Assembly: GCF_019925205.1 (NCBI RefSeq)
Contig: NC_083565.1
Location: 31,214,241 to 31,278,240, forward strand
Direction of reading: 5' to 3'
DNA: 64,000 nucleotides
Source of the DNA: Metopolophium dirhodum
Taxonomy: Eukaryota > Arthropoda > Insecta > Hemiptera > Aphididae
Below are positions 34,199 to 43,865 of the stretch, in pieces; position 1 is the stretch's first letter; every line of letters begins with the position of its first letter. Made by a program: the position numbers and the translations under genes. The notes beneath the pieces are model-generated. The model worked only from the letters and a program-made list of their open reading frames with translations, was not told the origin of the DNA and did no database searches.

Positions 34199-34251
34199 CT
34201 GGGCTAATGTCCTGGGCTATTGTCCTGGGCTATTGTCCTGGGCCCATAACC
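34199..34251 (-). promoter_or_regulatory. copia primer-binding site and leader repeats
   Basis: Immediately after the 5' LTR the minus strand reads GGTTATGGGCCCAG, which is complementary to the anticodon-stem region of initiator tRNA-Met (contains CAU). That is the unusual internal tRNA primer site known for Drosophila copia. The following leader repeats a 14-base phrase (CCCAGGACAATAGC, the last copy with ATTAGC) three times. Confidence 0.75.
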
Positions 34252-34615
34252 TGTTAAAAGTGGAGCTTGGCGGACTAATGATGTTAGCATTAATATAATA
34301 AGTAATAACACGACAGTATGATTATGTATAAGTATAATATATAATAACGTACAACTGGACAATTAAACTGTGACATACGCACACACCGCGTACACTCGGT
34401 ATGACAGCGTCTGTGCAAGTGATTATTACATACATCAAAGGCCATATTTATATGAACAATCGAGGCCATCCCGTATCCGTATATAATATAGAAAGCGATA
34501 GTAAAGGTGTTACACAGCTATATCGTAGCTGCATAAGTATCTATTAGAAAACGACATTGTACACGCACGTGTGTTTACATGGTTTGAATACTAATATTAA
34601 TTGTATATTTCAACA
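34252..34615 (-). repeat. copia 5' LTR
   Basis: 364 bases, nearly identical to the 3' LTR, upstream of gag on the minus strand. It should hold the promoter. The motif TATATAATATA lies inside in a position that could serve transcription; this is not proven. Confidence 0.95.
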
Positions 34616-34620
34616 ATTAC

Positions 34621-35354
34621 TTTAGTCTCAATATTATTTATTAATTAACGATGTCTTTGCTCAGAATCGTTTTTTGTTTGTTCGTTTTGTATTTTAATAA
34701 TTTATACGTGGATATATTATTATTACTAATAATTATAGTAGTTGTGTTTGTCTTATTTCATTAATTTATTTAGTACTATACCAATAAACTATATATTAAT
34801 TAATAATTTTTGAAACATTGTGTTCAAAAAAATAAAAATAAATGTGATTTTAATTAGAGTCTTGTAATGTACCTACCTATATGTAAAAAATAAATAAATA
34901 TAATAATAACTGTTGAACTTTTAGGGTCATAATAGGTAACACATTCGTGTATGTAGTATTACACTATTTATACAGGTATATTTATATACCTATATGAGTA
35001 TATGAGTAGGTATATTATTCATAAGCACTGCATACGTCAGGATAGGCAGTTGACCATTCCGTGAATATACTTTTATGTGTACATGGTTATACATCCCTAA
35101 TCCCTATGATATAGAATATAGATATTAGGTGAACAATAGAAGTTAAGTATGTGATACTAAATTAAAAGTTACCTATAACTTATAACGTTGTATTTGGAAT
35201 AAAAATTACCAGTTATTAATTAAAATCGTATCTTATGACTATTATCAGTTATCAGTCATGACATATATTTCTATAAAGTAAACCAAAACATATATATATT
35301 TATATTAAGTACCCTATATAGGTATGTACCTATTAATTATAATTATTCTACGAA
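34621..35354. other. AT-rich spacer with repeat B fragment
   Basis: 34645-34675 contains CTTTGCTCAGAATCGTTTTT, the inverted end piece of a repeat seen at 51283. The rest has TAGGTATA-type words and no gene. Confidence 0.4.
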
Positions 35355-35780
35355 CAGGGACTGGAAAAACGACGACGACGTTTATATTTCGCGTATTTTA
35401 TACATTTCTAGTTCGGAACTAAAATATGCGCCTACAACACTTTGATAGCACATTTTTCGTGACATTAAATATTTGTTTTAAGTCTTAAAAGTAAATTTAA
35501 GCCCCAAAAGAATATAAAAACAAACTTACTTTAATTATCGACTCTTTCGGCGGAATCCGTGACGTGTGTGAACTGCGACGCCCACGAGGAAACGCTCCAG
35601 AATACAGCCAAAACTTAGAATATTGTGATTTATGAAAAATAAAATTATACGAAACGCCGTAAGTTTTTTGCTCATATCTTCTTTGCTTATTGAAATTTTA
35701 TAATTATTAATCGACTGTGTCTTCTGCAACGACTTTGAGATTTGCCATAGATTAAATAAATAAATGATAGATATTATACT
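35355..35780 (-). repeat. Duplicated locus, copy 3
   Basis: Shares GCGTATTTTATACATT (35391), TCGTGACATTAAATATTTG, AAAACAAACTTAC (donor complement at 35529) and TTTGCCATAGATTAAATAAA with the copies at 26.4, 27.8 and 38.3 kb. The exon block ending at 35530 has lost the MKIAVSS start and has a stop just before the donor, so this copy is probably dead. A longer minus-strand frame (35535-35885) crosses it but shows no family features. Confidence 0.5.
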
Positions 35781-35885
35781 AGGTACGTCAATATGATGAA
35801 TCCACGGATATAATATAACGCAACTTTTTATATCAAAGAGTTCCGTGTTAAGGAACAATTTGTTCATTGAAATTTGATATGACAA

Positions 35886-37393
35886 TAAACCAAAATAGTT
35901 TATAATTTTGAATTTGAATTATAATAATATGATATTGATATTATTTAAATTATTATTTTCTTTTATCAATTTAATTATTGATTAAGGTGGTGAATAGATA
36001 TCAGAAGCACAAGAATACTTTTATAAGAGTATATTGTATTTTATGAATTATTAAATAAAAATGTGATAACTGTATTTTAGAGTTAACACAAAGTCATAAA
36101 CGTATACAGTAAATTCATCAAATACTATAATACCAACTATATTTCTAAAACTCCAAGACTATAATTTTAGATTCTGAGTGGATCGATGACTCTATTAATT
36201 TTACAATGATGTGTTCTTTATTTTTTTAATATTTTAAATTATTTTTTCTTGTGGTCTGTGAAAACGATAAGTATTCGTAATAAAGATTCGATTTTCATAT
36301 ATAATATTATATTATAGGCACTCAGTATGTAATCGTATATTTATTTTTAGTTTAGTTTAATTGTAGGTATTTAGTAAATAATAATAGGTATACGAAATTG
36401 TGTTTTCGAATAGCAATTTATTATTTGTATTAATACCCACACCATAATAGGGAACTAAAATTTTGTAAATGATGTACAAATGTATTTTTGGTGTTTTAAG
36501 GATGCTGTAAGATTAATTTATGAGAATCCTTGCATTAAATTTTTAGGATTATTTGATATGAAAAGTTATTTTAAAGAAGGTACTTACATATAGGTAAGTC
36601 GATCAGAAAATATATTTACACTGAGTGTTAATAGTAAAAAGCTATGAAAATATCTATATAATTATTAAGACTTAAAAATTAGCAGTAATCTTGTTCTTTT
36701 CACAAAATATTTTTTAATTATTTTTAATTAAATTTACATTTATCCCAAAGTGATCTCTGAATAATCATTCAATGATGAATTTAATAGTTACATGCTCGGT
36801 TACATTAATTGGATTATAAATAAGAACAGTTTCCAGCTTCTACTACAACATTATTTTATATTTTATTTTATGTTTTTAATTTTTAAATGCAGTCTGCACC
36901 TTGTGTCGGTGATTTCACACGTAATATAATAAAATTGATACTAGTGATGAGTAGGTACCTGATTATTTAATCAAATTATTTACACGATTATCAACTAAAA
37001 AAATATCTATGAAGTATAAACATCCGCATTTCCATTAACTATAAATTCATAATTGTATGAGCTATACATGTTACATATATTTTTCGAAAAAACCATTTAA
37101 AAAAACAAGAATAATTCCTATTTGATGTCACACGGGTTGATATAGAAACTGACTGCTACGACAACTGTGCAATTTTTTTAGCATAATACGTGTTGAAAAC
37201 TTCCAGAAAAGAGTTTGTTTTAAGACTGTCTGTCTTGATAACAACTAATTTAATTTAAAGTGTATTGTTATATTATATGTATATTATATATTATATATTA
37301 TATATTATATATTATATTATATGTATAGTAATGAAATTAATAATTATAGTAAAATATATAATTGCAAGACATTTAATACCTATATCTATAGCC
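35886..37393. other. AT-rich spacer with a TATAT microsatellite
   Basis: 37270-37322 is a TATTA/TATAT run. 36170-36190 has a TTCTGAGTGGATCGATGAC fragment related to dispersed repeat B. No gene recognised. Confidence 0.4.
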
Positions 37394-37401
37394 ATCTAGG
37401 G

Positions 37402-38034
37402 CAGGATCCATTTTTACTATTATATAACATATAATATATAGTATTATAGTTTATAGGTAATGGGTAAAAATATTTTGAGCATACGGCTCTTATCGGTCAT
37501 TAACGAATATTCTTATCTGTAGATAAAATAATAATACCTATATATTATCTATATGATATTGCGTTTAGTATGTTATTTTATATTTTCGTACGTTTATTGA
37601 GAGTAATAAACCTACCTCAGTAAACACTAATCGGTACAAATACGTCTGTCAATTTGTAAGTGCGTCGTGCGTGTTTCGTGTTTCGTGTGCGATTATTATA
37701 TTTTATTTAACATTATTTAATATGTCTGTACCAAAAAAAAGAAAAATTAGTGATGCATGTACTTTATTAAAAGTTACTAATTATAAACCAAATATCAATA
37801 AATTGGCATCAAGTGTTCAACAACAAAAATCACATCAAAATAAATAATTAACAAAGCAATATTATTATAATTATTATTATTATTTATTATTATTATGTAC
37901 CTAAACTAACCTTTTTATACATTAATTATACAATCGAATTATAATATAACAAAATATAATTTTATTCATGGCACGCTCTAAAAAAAAAAAAGGTAATTTT
38001 GGGCACGCAGTGTTCAAAAGGTTTGCCATCCCTG
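37402..38034 (+). mobile_element. Non-autonomous hAT element with micro-ORF, copy 1
   Basis: The right end TTTGCCATCCCTG (to 38034) is intact. The left end begins CAGGATCC where the sister copy has CAGGGATGGC, so the left terminus has lost about 70 bases relative to the copy at 52721-53398. ATCTAGGG flanks both sides (37394-37401 and 38035-38042), a perfect 8-bp hAT target duplication. The interior matches the sister copy in inverse orientation through its length. It contains one intact 41-codon ORF. Confidence 0.9.
37722..37847 (+). CDS. 41-residue micro-protein of hAT element
   Basis: The ORF starts MSVPKKRKISDACTLLKV and ends NINKLASSVQQQKSHQNK. The start, with a KKRK nuclear-localisation-type motif, matches the N-terminus typical of CAGGGATGGCAAA-type hAT (ZBED5/GTF2IRD2-like) transposases. 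The end resembles the last residues of the same proteins (xPNIxxLxxxxQxQxSH). I infer an in-frame internal deletion that joined the two ends. The second copy at 52898-53023 encodes the identical 41 residues. A role as a nuclear competitor of transposase is possible but untested. Confidence 0.6.
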   Translation: MSVPKKRKISDACTLLKVTNYKPNINKLASSVQQQKSHQNK

Positions 38035-38224
38035 ATCTAGGGCATAAACTACTCTAAAAAAGGTGTAAGTATGCTAATAAAATATATGAGGTGTATCATG
38101 TATTTATGTATGTAAAAATATAAAATATAAAGATTAATAATATTATATTGTTTTAAATACTTCGCGCAAACCTAAGGTGATACCCGGCGTATAGTATAAC
38201 ATGCAAAAAGGTGCGTATTAAACT

Positions 38225-39070
38225 TGTCGTGGTGAAACGAAGACGGTCTCGCGTATTTTATACATTGCGCTATTGGGATTAAACTTATAAATGCTTCTAC
38301 GACACCTAGTTAACAGATTGTCCGTGGCAATGAACATTTAATTTAAGTCTAAAAAGTAAATGTAAAATAGTAGGTAATAATATGAAAACAAACTTACTCG
38401 TAAACATCTACTCTTCCGGTGAAACGTAGCTAGAGTGCCGCCATCGCCGAAGAAACAGCTATCTTCATCCATCTTCATCTAATCATTTCACTCAGATGAG
38501 CTGAAACTTGAAAGTATCGAAATATTTTATGAAAATAACCTGATCAAACGAAATTTGCGAGTTTGTGTTAAAACTTACATTATAATATATACGGTTTAAC
38601 GAACTGTCCGTTTGTATTTGTGGCCTATTATTTTTTTGTTCACCGAAATCAAAATATACAATATATTTTATTTATAATACAATAGTATTGGCTGAAATTA
38701 TTAGAATTGTTAACCGTCGCCGACGAATTTCGACAATTGACGATTGCCATAGATATTATAAATAATATATATTATTTACTATGATAAATCCAAAGAATTT
38801 ATATATTAGGTATAGTATTATACTCAGTATACCTATAGGTATATTTATAAATCATATGTTCTTTTACAGACATATTTGTGATCTGCAATACACCTATTCT
38901 AGTTTTCTATTTCAATTATAGTTCGCATGCCAAATTTAACTAAACAAACTGGTCCGCAAGTTTATAGATATTCTAATACATTCTCCCGCCAGTGCCAATA
39001 GACACAGTGTTTGAGAAGTTATATTTTTTTGGTATGTAGGTACTTGTCCAAAACTCGACTACCGGGAAAT
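38225..39070 (-). repeat. Duplicated locus, copy 4
   Basis: The longest match to copy 1: TCGCGTATTTTATACATTGC, then the intron block, the exon (38468-38398, starting MKIAVSSAMAAL then a stop, with TGRVDVY after it) with a GTAAGTTTG donor, GATTGCCATAGATATTATAA, and an upstream region with GGTCCGCAAGTTTATAGATA and AAACTCGACTACCGGG. The in-frame TAG at codon 13 makes this copy a likely pseudogene. Confidence 0.6.
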
Positions 39071-39485
39071 CATTGGTTTTTATGGTATAGCCTTACGAAG
39101 TTCACGATTTTCGGTGTTTTACGCACCCGTACAACGCTTAAAGTTTACCGAGCTTAAGTATTACAAATTAATTTATTTTTAATCTAGGTAAATCAACGTT
39201 TTAAAATTGATGATGCAAAAATAATTCTGACACCCACCCATGGTGGTTTTACATAACAAGTCGAGGGATGTTTTTGATTTTAATAATTTGTTTGAGCCAG
39301 CGCAGTGTGCGATTGACCACACCGGGTACATATGAAAATACCAAAAATTTCAATTGGCTATGATACATATAACTTAAAAATAAGACTGACCGCCAAGTTC
39401 AGACTTCCCTGTCGTTTTCAGTTAAAAACTAATGATTTCCGGCAATTAATTTTTGCAATATCGTCTTAATTCGTTGTAATTTATA
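39071..39485. other. Spacer with repeat fragment
   Basis: 39385-39480 (ACTTCCCTGTCGTTTTCAGT) is related to 43440-43500 (ACTTCACCATCGTTTTCAGC), marking another dispersed repeat. No gene. Confidence 0.4.
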
Positions 39486-39489
39486 ATAT

Positions 39490-39790
39490 ATATACCTATT
39501 TTAAAAGTATTATTCGTGGGTAATTGAAACGTCTAAAATATATTATCACATACAAATATGATAATAAACAAATAATAATAATTCACCTTAACCTACTACG
39601 GTATTAATAATATTTAATATAAGTATAGTATACAATATCCTACACTGACAAATCGTCTCCACTTAAAATTGTTTTTCATATACAATGATATTATATCATT
39701 GAATTCAAATTTAACACTATCCATAACAGTCACCCACTTGTAACCTACTGGTCAGCAGAGTCACTTCCAATTTTTTTTTTTTATTGACCT
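39490..39790 (-). repeat. Dispersed repeat family B, inverted copy
   Basis: Complement of the landmarks at 5990-6340: ATTCGTGGGTAATTGAAA (39509), CACTGACAAATCGTCTCCAC (39643), TCATTGAATTCAAATTTAAC and GTCACCCACTTGTAACCTAC. Confidence 0.65.
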
Positions 39791-40179
39791 CCCTTTTTAT
39801 TTAATTTCTGATAAACGAGTTTTGGATAAGTACCTACTTACATAATAGGTACCTATCCTGCCTATATTAATTAAAAACTATTTTTAACACGACGTATATT
39901 TACTTATTATTTTTGTCTTTTAGTTTATCTAATTTTGTATGATCAAATGTTTCCTTTATACCCAAATGATTATTAAGTACCAACAAATAATATACAACTC
40001 AATTTTATTTTAACAATAAATACTTTTATTAATACAGTGTTGACTTTGTAGATGGGTAGTAATAAATTAACTGTACATTCAGAATTACATGCATTCAGGT
40101 GAATAATTATAAGATTGCAATGATATATGTAAGATGTAAGATGTATTGTTGATTCATCAATACGATGCTGGGTGGACTT

Positions 40180-40575
40180 GAGGACTTCCCATGTTCAGCG
40201 ACCGGCGTCGACCCGTTTTGTGGCGCAGCGGAAACTTCGTACAGCTGACTGTTCGACAAAGACACTGTAATATTATTTGAAAAATATTATTTCTACTTAA
40301 TCGTAATAACTGGGTATAATGAGTTTAATATTATATTATATTACAATAAATATTAAGTACCTATATTATTAGCTTCTAATAATTGGGACGTCATTTTTGT
40401 AGATATTGATCCGGACAAAATGATGCTGGCCCAGCGCTATGCCAAGGTTTATGGCGTACCTATCCGATGAAATTGTTGGAGACTCTTCAAACTGGGAAAT
40501 CTGATAAACGGTGACGTGATCGTTACTTCGCGGCCATCATAGGGTAGACCAGAATACACAAAAATGTAGATCATC
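40180..40575 (+). pseudogene. TGS1 (trimethylguanosine synthase) fragment, plus strand
   Basis: Two pieces of the TGS1 methyltransferase, which hypermethylates the cap of snRNAs and snoRNAs. The first (about 40195-40262) reads VDPFCGAA and, one base shifted, GNFVQL: the SAM-binding DPFCGxGGNxIQL motif with a frameshift. The second (about 40390-40572) reads DIDPDKMMLAQRYAKVYGVP, a stop, then FKLGNLINGDVIVTSRPS, a stop, then GRPEYTKM. The catalytic SPPWGGPEY motif is destroyed (SRPS*GRPEY). Clearly dead. A related inverted fragment lies 0.7-1.7 kb away. Confidence 0.75.
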
Positions 40576-41215
40576 GGGCTGTCGGCTGTATGTATGATAA
40601 AGTCCTGTAAGTGGGAATTACAATAGCCCCTAAAATGCTGTTACACCTCAACCTTAATAAAAACAAAGAATGATTAAAAATGATTAAAAAATGAAAATGG
40701 AATTGGCCTACTAATCTGCAAATGAGTTCATGAACAGATAACTTCTCAACGTAATATTATGACCAATCCAATAATAACTTTCCGTAGGTACATCAGACCG
40801 ATGTGCGACGACTGCTCACCAACGTATCGACATCCACCAGATAACTTTGGTAAGTTTTCAAACTATACCGCTTATTCTTGCGGAATGCTAAAGAAAATTA
40901 ATTTATTAGATAAATATTATTCTATAACAATTTTTAAATATAGACGTTTTCAACTCACAGCTATGCAGATGGATGTCGGCCGGTTTGGGAGCGACGTCTG
41001 ATACGGCATTGTTCTAATGAATTCAAACATAAATAATACATTATTATAATATTGTTGTATGTATAGGTACGGTTAGGTATATTTACTTAATTAAGTAGGT
41101 ACTATATTAATATAGTCTATTAATTATTTTTTTACTATGCTTATATTGTATTAAATACACAATGACTTATAACTTACATTATTGGACCAGACATACAGCA
41201 ACGTCGAGTTAAACA
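40576..41215. other. Spacer between two TGS1-like fragments
   Basis: An 80-codon plus-strand frame (40759-41001) has no family signature. Otherwise AT-rich. Confidence 0.35.
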
Positions 41216-41219
41216 GTTT

Positions 41220-42115
41220 TTAAATAAACACATTTTCGATAACATCCATTTTGTTGTATTCTGGACCACCCCATGGTGGCGATCAAGGCTGGGCAAGTTA
41301 ATGATTTTTTTTAACTCAGTCAAGTTAAGTTAATATGCATCAATAACAAAAAGTTAAAAGTTAAAAGTTAATTTAACTATAGGTTAACTCAGTTAAGTTA
41401 AAAGTTAATACACACTTTTTGTTAACTTTTTATTAAGTTAAAAAAAGTTAATTTGTTTATACAACGCTAGCGTACTTAATTTTTTTCCAACCCAAAACTA
41501 AATTATAGGATATAGTGTTTATACTTCATACAGTATTTCCATATAAGTTAGATTCGAATGATATAAATTTTTAACTTTGAAGAATTTAAGATACATATTT
41601 TTTGACATGAAAACGAAATAGACTGAAATAGTGAAATATTATAAAATTAAAAACAAAATAAAATAAATTAACTTAACTTACTTCTTAAAATGAAAAATTA
41701 ACTCGTTAATTTCACGTTAATTAAGAAAAAAATTTAGTAAGTTAACAGTTAAGTTAATGAAAAGCCAAAAGTAACTAGTTAAGTTAAAAAGTTTAAATTA
41801 AATTAACTTTTTAACTTAACTTTAACTTTTTAACTCGTTAATGCCCAGCCTTGGTGGCGATGTGACTATAACGTTACCCTTTATCTGATTTGCCAGTTTG
41901 AAAAAGTCTCCAACAACGAACTCAATCTTCTCAAGTACGCCAGTGTCTCGGGAAAGCTCTCTATAAAACCAAACATACGATTATAATATATATCTTTTTT
42001 ATTTTTAACATGATATGATACATAATATATAATATATAAATGTTTTTTTTACATACCCTCGTCCATCAGAATACCTTGGTCGAATTTCGAAAATAAGGCA
42101 TGTCTCTTTTTTCAA
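41220..42115 (-). pseudogene. TGS1 (trimethylguanosine synthase) fragment, minus strand, MITE-split
   Basis: Minus strand, in order: ALFSKFDQGILMDE (42105-42061, followed by a GTATGT-like donor), then LEKIEFVVGDFFKLANQIKG with NVIVTSPP (to about 41862), then WGGPEYNKMDVIENVFI and a stop (to 41220). These are consecutive TGS1 blocks; SPPWGGPEY is the catalytic motif IV. The middle (SAM-binding DPFCG and DIDP blocks) is missing between the first two. A 570-bp hAT miniature element with an 8-bp target duplication is inserted exactly between SPP and WGG. Without it the motif would be continuous, so the host exon was intact when hit. Confidence 0.8.
41284..41853. mobile_element. 570-bp hAT MITE rich in GTTAA repeats
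   Basis: Ends CAAGGCTGGGCA and TGCCCAGCCTTG are perfect 12-bp inverted repeats. GTGGCGAT flanks both sides (41276-41283 and 41854-41861). Much of the interior consists of AAGTTAA/TTAACTT words on both strands, so it can fold extensively. The target is the catalytic exon of a TGS1-like gene. Confidence 0.92.
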
Positions 42116-42731
42116 TATTTATATGTGCTTGGTCTATGGGCAATATAAAAAAACATTATTTAATTTCTAATTATACCTATGAGTACGTGGTGTCCACGCG
42201 GCTGACGGCTTCACGACCTTGCAGATCGGGGAACTTTTCTACTTTACAGGACACCCCTTTTTTTGGTCATTTTTTGGGGGAACTTTATAATCCTTAAATA
42301 CCCATTTTGTGTAACAATTTTCGTATTGAACTGTTGCGCAGTGGTAACTTTGAAGCGAAAGTAAACAAGGGATCAGCGGTTCATACCCCTTGGCCAAGAC
42401 AAACTTTTTTTGCATTTTTTGCAAATAAAAACATGTGATTGCTCCCTAGGACCTACGGCTCGGCCCCCAAACCCCGCGGGGCGGAAAAAAGTCCGCCTAG
42501 GGGGAGGGGGGAGACCCCTTTGGGGTTTGGGGGGGGGGGGAGGAGTTGGATAAGTGTAGACCTAAGCTAACTTAACGGGTACCCTAACTGATGACCTAAC
42601 TTATTGTTTGACATATATAGTAGTGCTATATAACATATGTATACTTAACTATTAGTTACACCATCTAAAATACCCAATAGTCAATAGGTACAATTACACA
42701 AAATAAAGCAAGTGGTTCATCGGTTCATAAA
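42116..42731. other. Spacer with GC-rich, G-run patch
   Basis: 42445-42545 is GC-rich (CGGCTCGGCCCCCAAACCCC and a G-run near 42528-42540), with internal inverted matches such as CCCCAAACCCCG/TTTGGGG. Possibly a transposon terminus. No partner found. A 61-codon antisense frame (42239-42424) has no supporting features. Confidence 0.35.
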
Positions 42732-43013
42732 TTGGACCCGACAGCTGAATTTCTAAAACACGCAGGTTTAGTATATAACATAAACAACACCGAACACGTT
42801 GGTCACGATAGCAATGAAGGTGGCGGTGACAATAGCGGCGACAGCATTGACAGCGGTGACGAACACGTGGACGAGGAATACGATGAATTGAATGACGAGA
42901 GTGAAGATAGCGATGGTAATGACGACGGGAACGATTTGACGACAACGGCGGGAACGACAAGCAGCTTCGGTGGCATTGTGGCAAACTTAGACACGTCAAA
43001 TAAAATATTATGA
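42732..43013 (+). CDS. Acidic Asp/Glu/Ser-rich ORF, unknown
   Basis: The frame reads LDPTAEFLKHAGLVYNINN, then a very acidic Gly/Ser/Asp-rich region (GGGDNSGDSIDSGDEHVDEE), then TSSFGGIVANLDTSNKIL and a stop. There is no ATG at the beginning; the frame is open upstream to an AG at about 42712, so if real it is a terminal exon. The antisense strand is also open in two frames, which fits simple-sequence composition. No domain recognised. Interpretation as an exon of a transcribed gene is tentative. Confidence 0.3.
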   Translation: MDPTAEFLKHAGLVYNINNTEHVGHDSNEGGGDNSGDSIDSGDEHVDEEYDELNDESEDSDGNDDGNDLTTTAGTTSSFGGIVANLDTSNKIL

Positions 43014-43544
43014 TAACTTTGTTTGAATTTTTTAATTAATTTAACACCTATGCAAATAATCGATTGGTACGCCTGTCGGGTCCGTTCTAATCCGCCCGGA
43101 GTATAGATAATTAATAAAAATAATAATAATAATAATAATAATGAAAATAACACAGTACTAATAATCTAATAATATATAATAATAATCGTACAGCCCTAAA
43201 AACCAAAAATAATAAAATAATGACATTTATTAATTATTAGGTACTATTTATACAATGGGAAAAAATGCAAAAAACTATTTTTATTGAACCCAATACCGAA
43301 ACCCTAGTTATAAAGCATGGCAACGTATACACAGTAAGACCCGGCCAAGATAGTCCAATGAAAATTTGGTAATTTTTAAAGTTATTTAACATACTATCTA
43401 CTAACTTTGAAATGCTATAACTTCGTAACTATGTCTGAGCGCCAAATTCTGACTTCACCATCGTTTTCAGCGTACTTAACTACTTAAGTCTCAATAATAA
43501 AAATTGCAAAAAAAAAGGTGTCCCTTAAAGTAGAAATATACCCA
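43014..43544. other. Spacer with AAT microsatellite and dispersed-repeat fragment
   Basis: (AAT)n lies at 43115-43145. 43380-43520 contains TAACTTCGTAACTATGTCTG and GACTTCACCATCGTTTTCAG, a dispersed repeat also seen near 39390. Confidence 0.45.
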
Positions 43545-43865
43545 GATCGGCATTTAAATAAATTATATTGTGGGAATACACATTCAAACTTCAAACTAAA
43601 ATCTCTAAAATCTTAAACAGAAAAAACTATTCAAAATATTTAGTTCATTAAAGAATGATTATTCATAGGGTACCAGATTGTCAATGTTTAAAAAATTTGA
43701 CTTAAGTTAAAATCATAAAAAAGAAAAATGAAGGGAGGTGTTGGCGCCCGCAGGCAAATGCATTTTAGAAAACAAAAAAAAAATTAAAATAAATTATAGT
43801 GTGGGAATGCACATTCAAACTTCAAACTGAAATTTCCAAAATCTTAAACAGAAAATATTTGTCAT
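43545..43865 (+). repeat. Detached copy of the 17.6-20 kb tandem array
   Basis: Contains AAATTATATTGTGGGAATAC, TTCATTAAAGAATGATTATT and GTTGGCGCCCGCAGGCAAAT, in the order and spacing of about one and a half array units. Confidence 0.85.

Larger units (their letters stand above)
29759..34615 (-). mobile_element. Ty1/copia LTR retrotransposon, apparently intact
   Basis: A 4,857-bp element with LTRs starting TGTTAAAAGTGG and ending TATATTTCAACA, flanked by the 5-bp target duplication ATTAC (29754-29758 and 34616-34620). The LTRs differ at only five substitutions and one indel in about 364 bases, so insertion is recent. On the minus strand the order is LTR, primer site, gag, pol, purine tract, LTR, and both ORFs are open throughout. 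It inserted into the region holding the four-copy locus. All domains needed for copia replication are present, so it may still be able to move. Confidence 0.97.

Noticed and set aside
42694..43153. Ser/Leu-rich and His/Arg-rich antisense ORFs opposite the acidic ORF
   Set aside because: Low-complexity composition of one strand opens all frames; no domain or start context.
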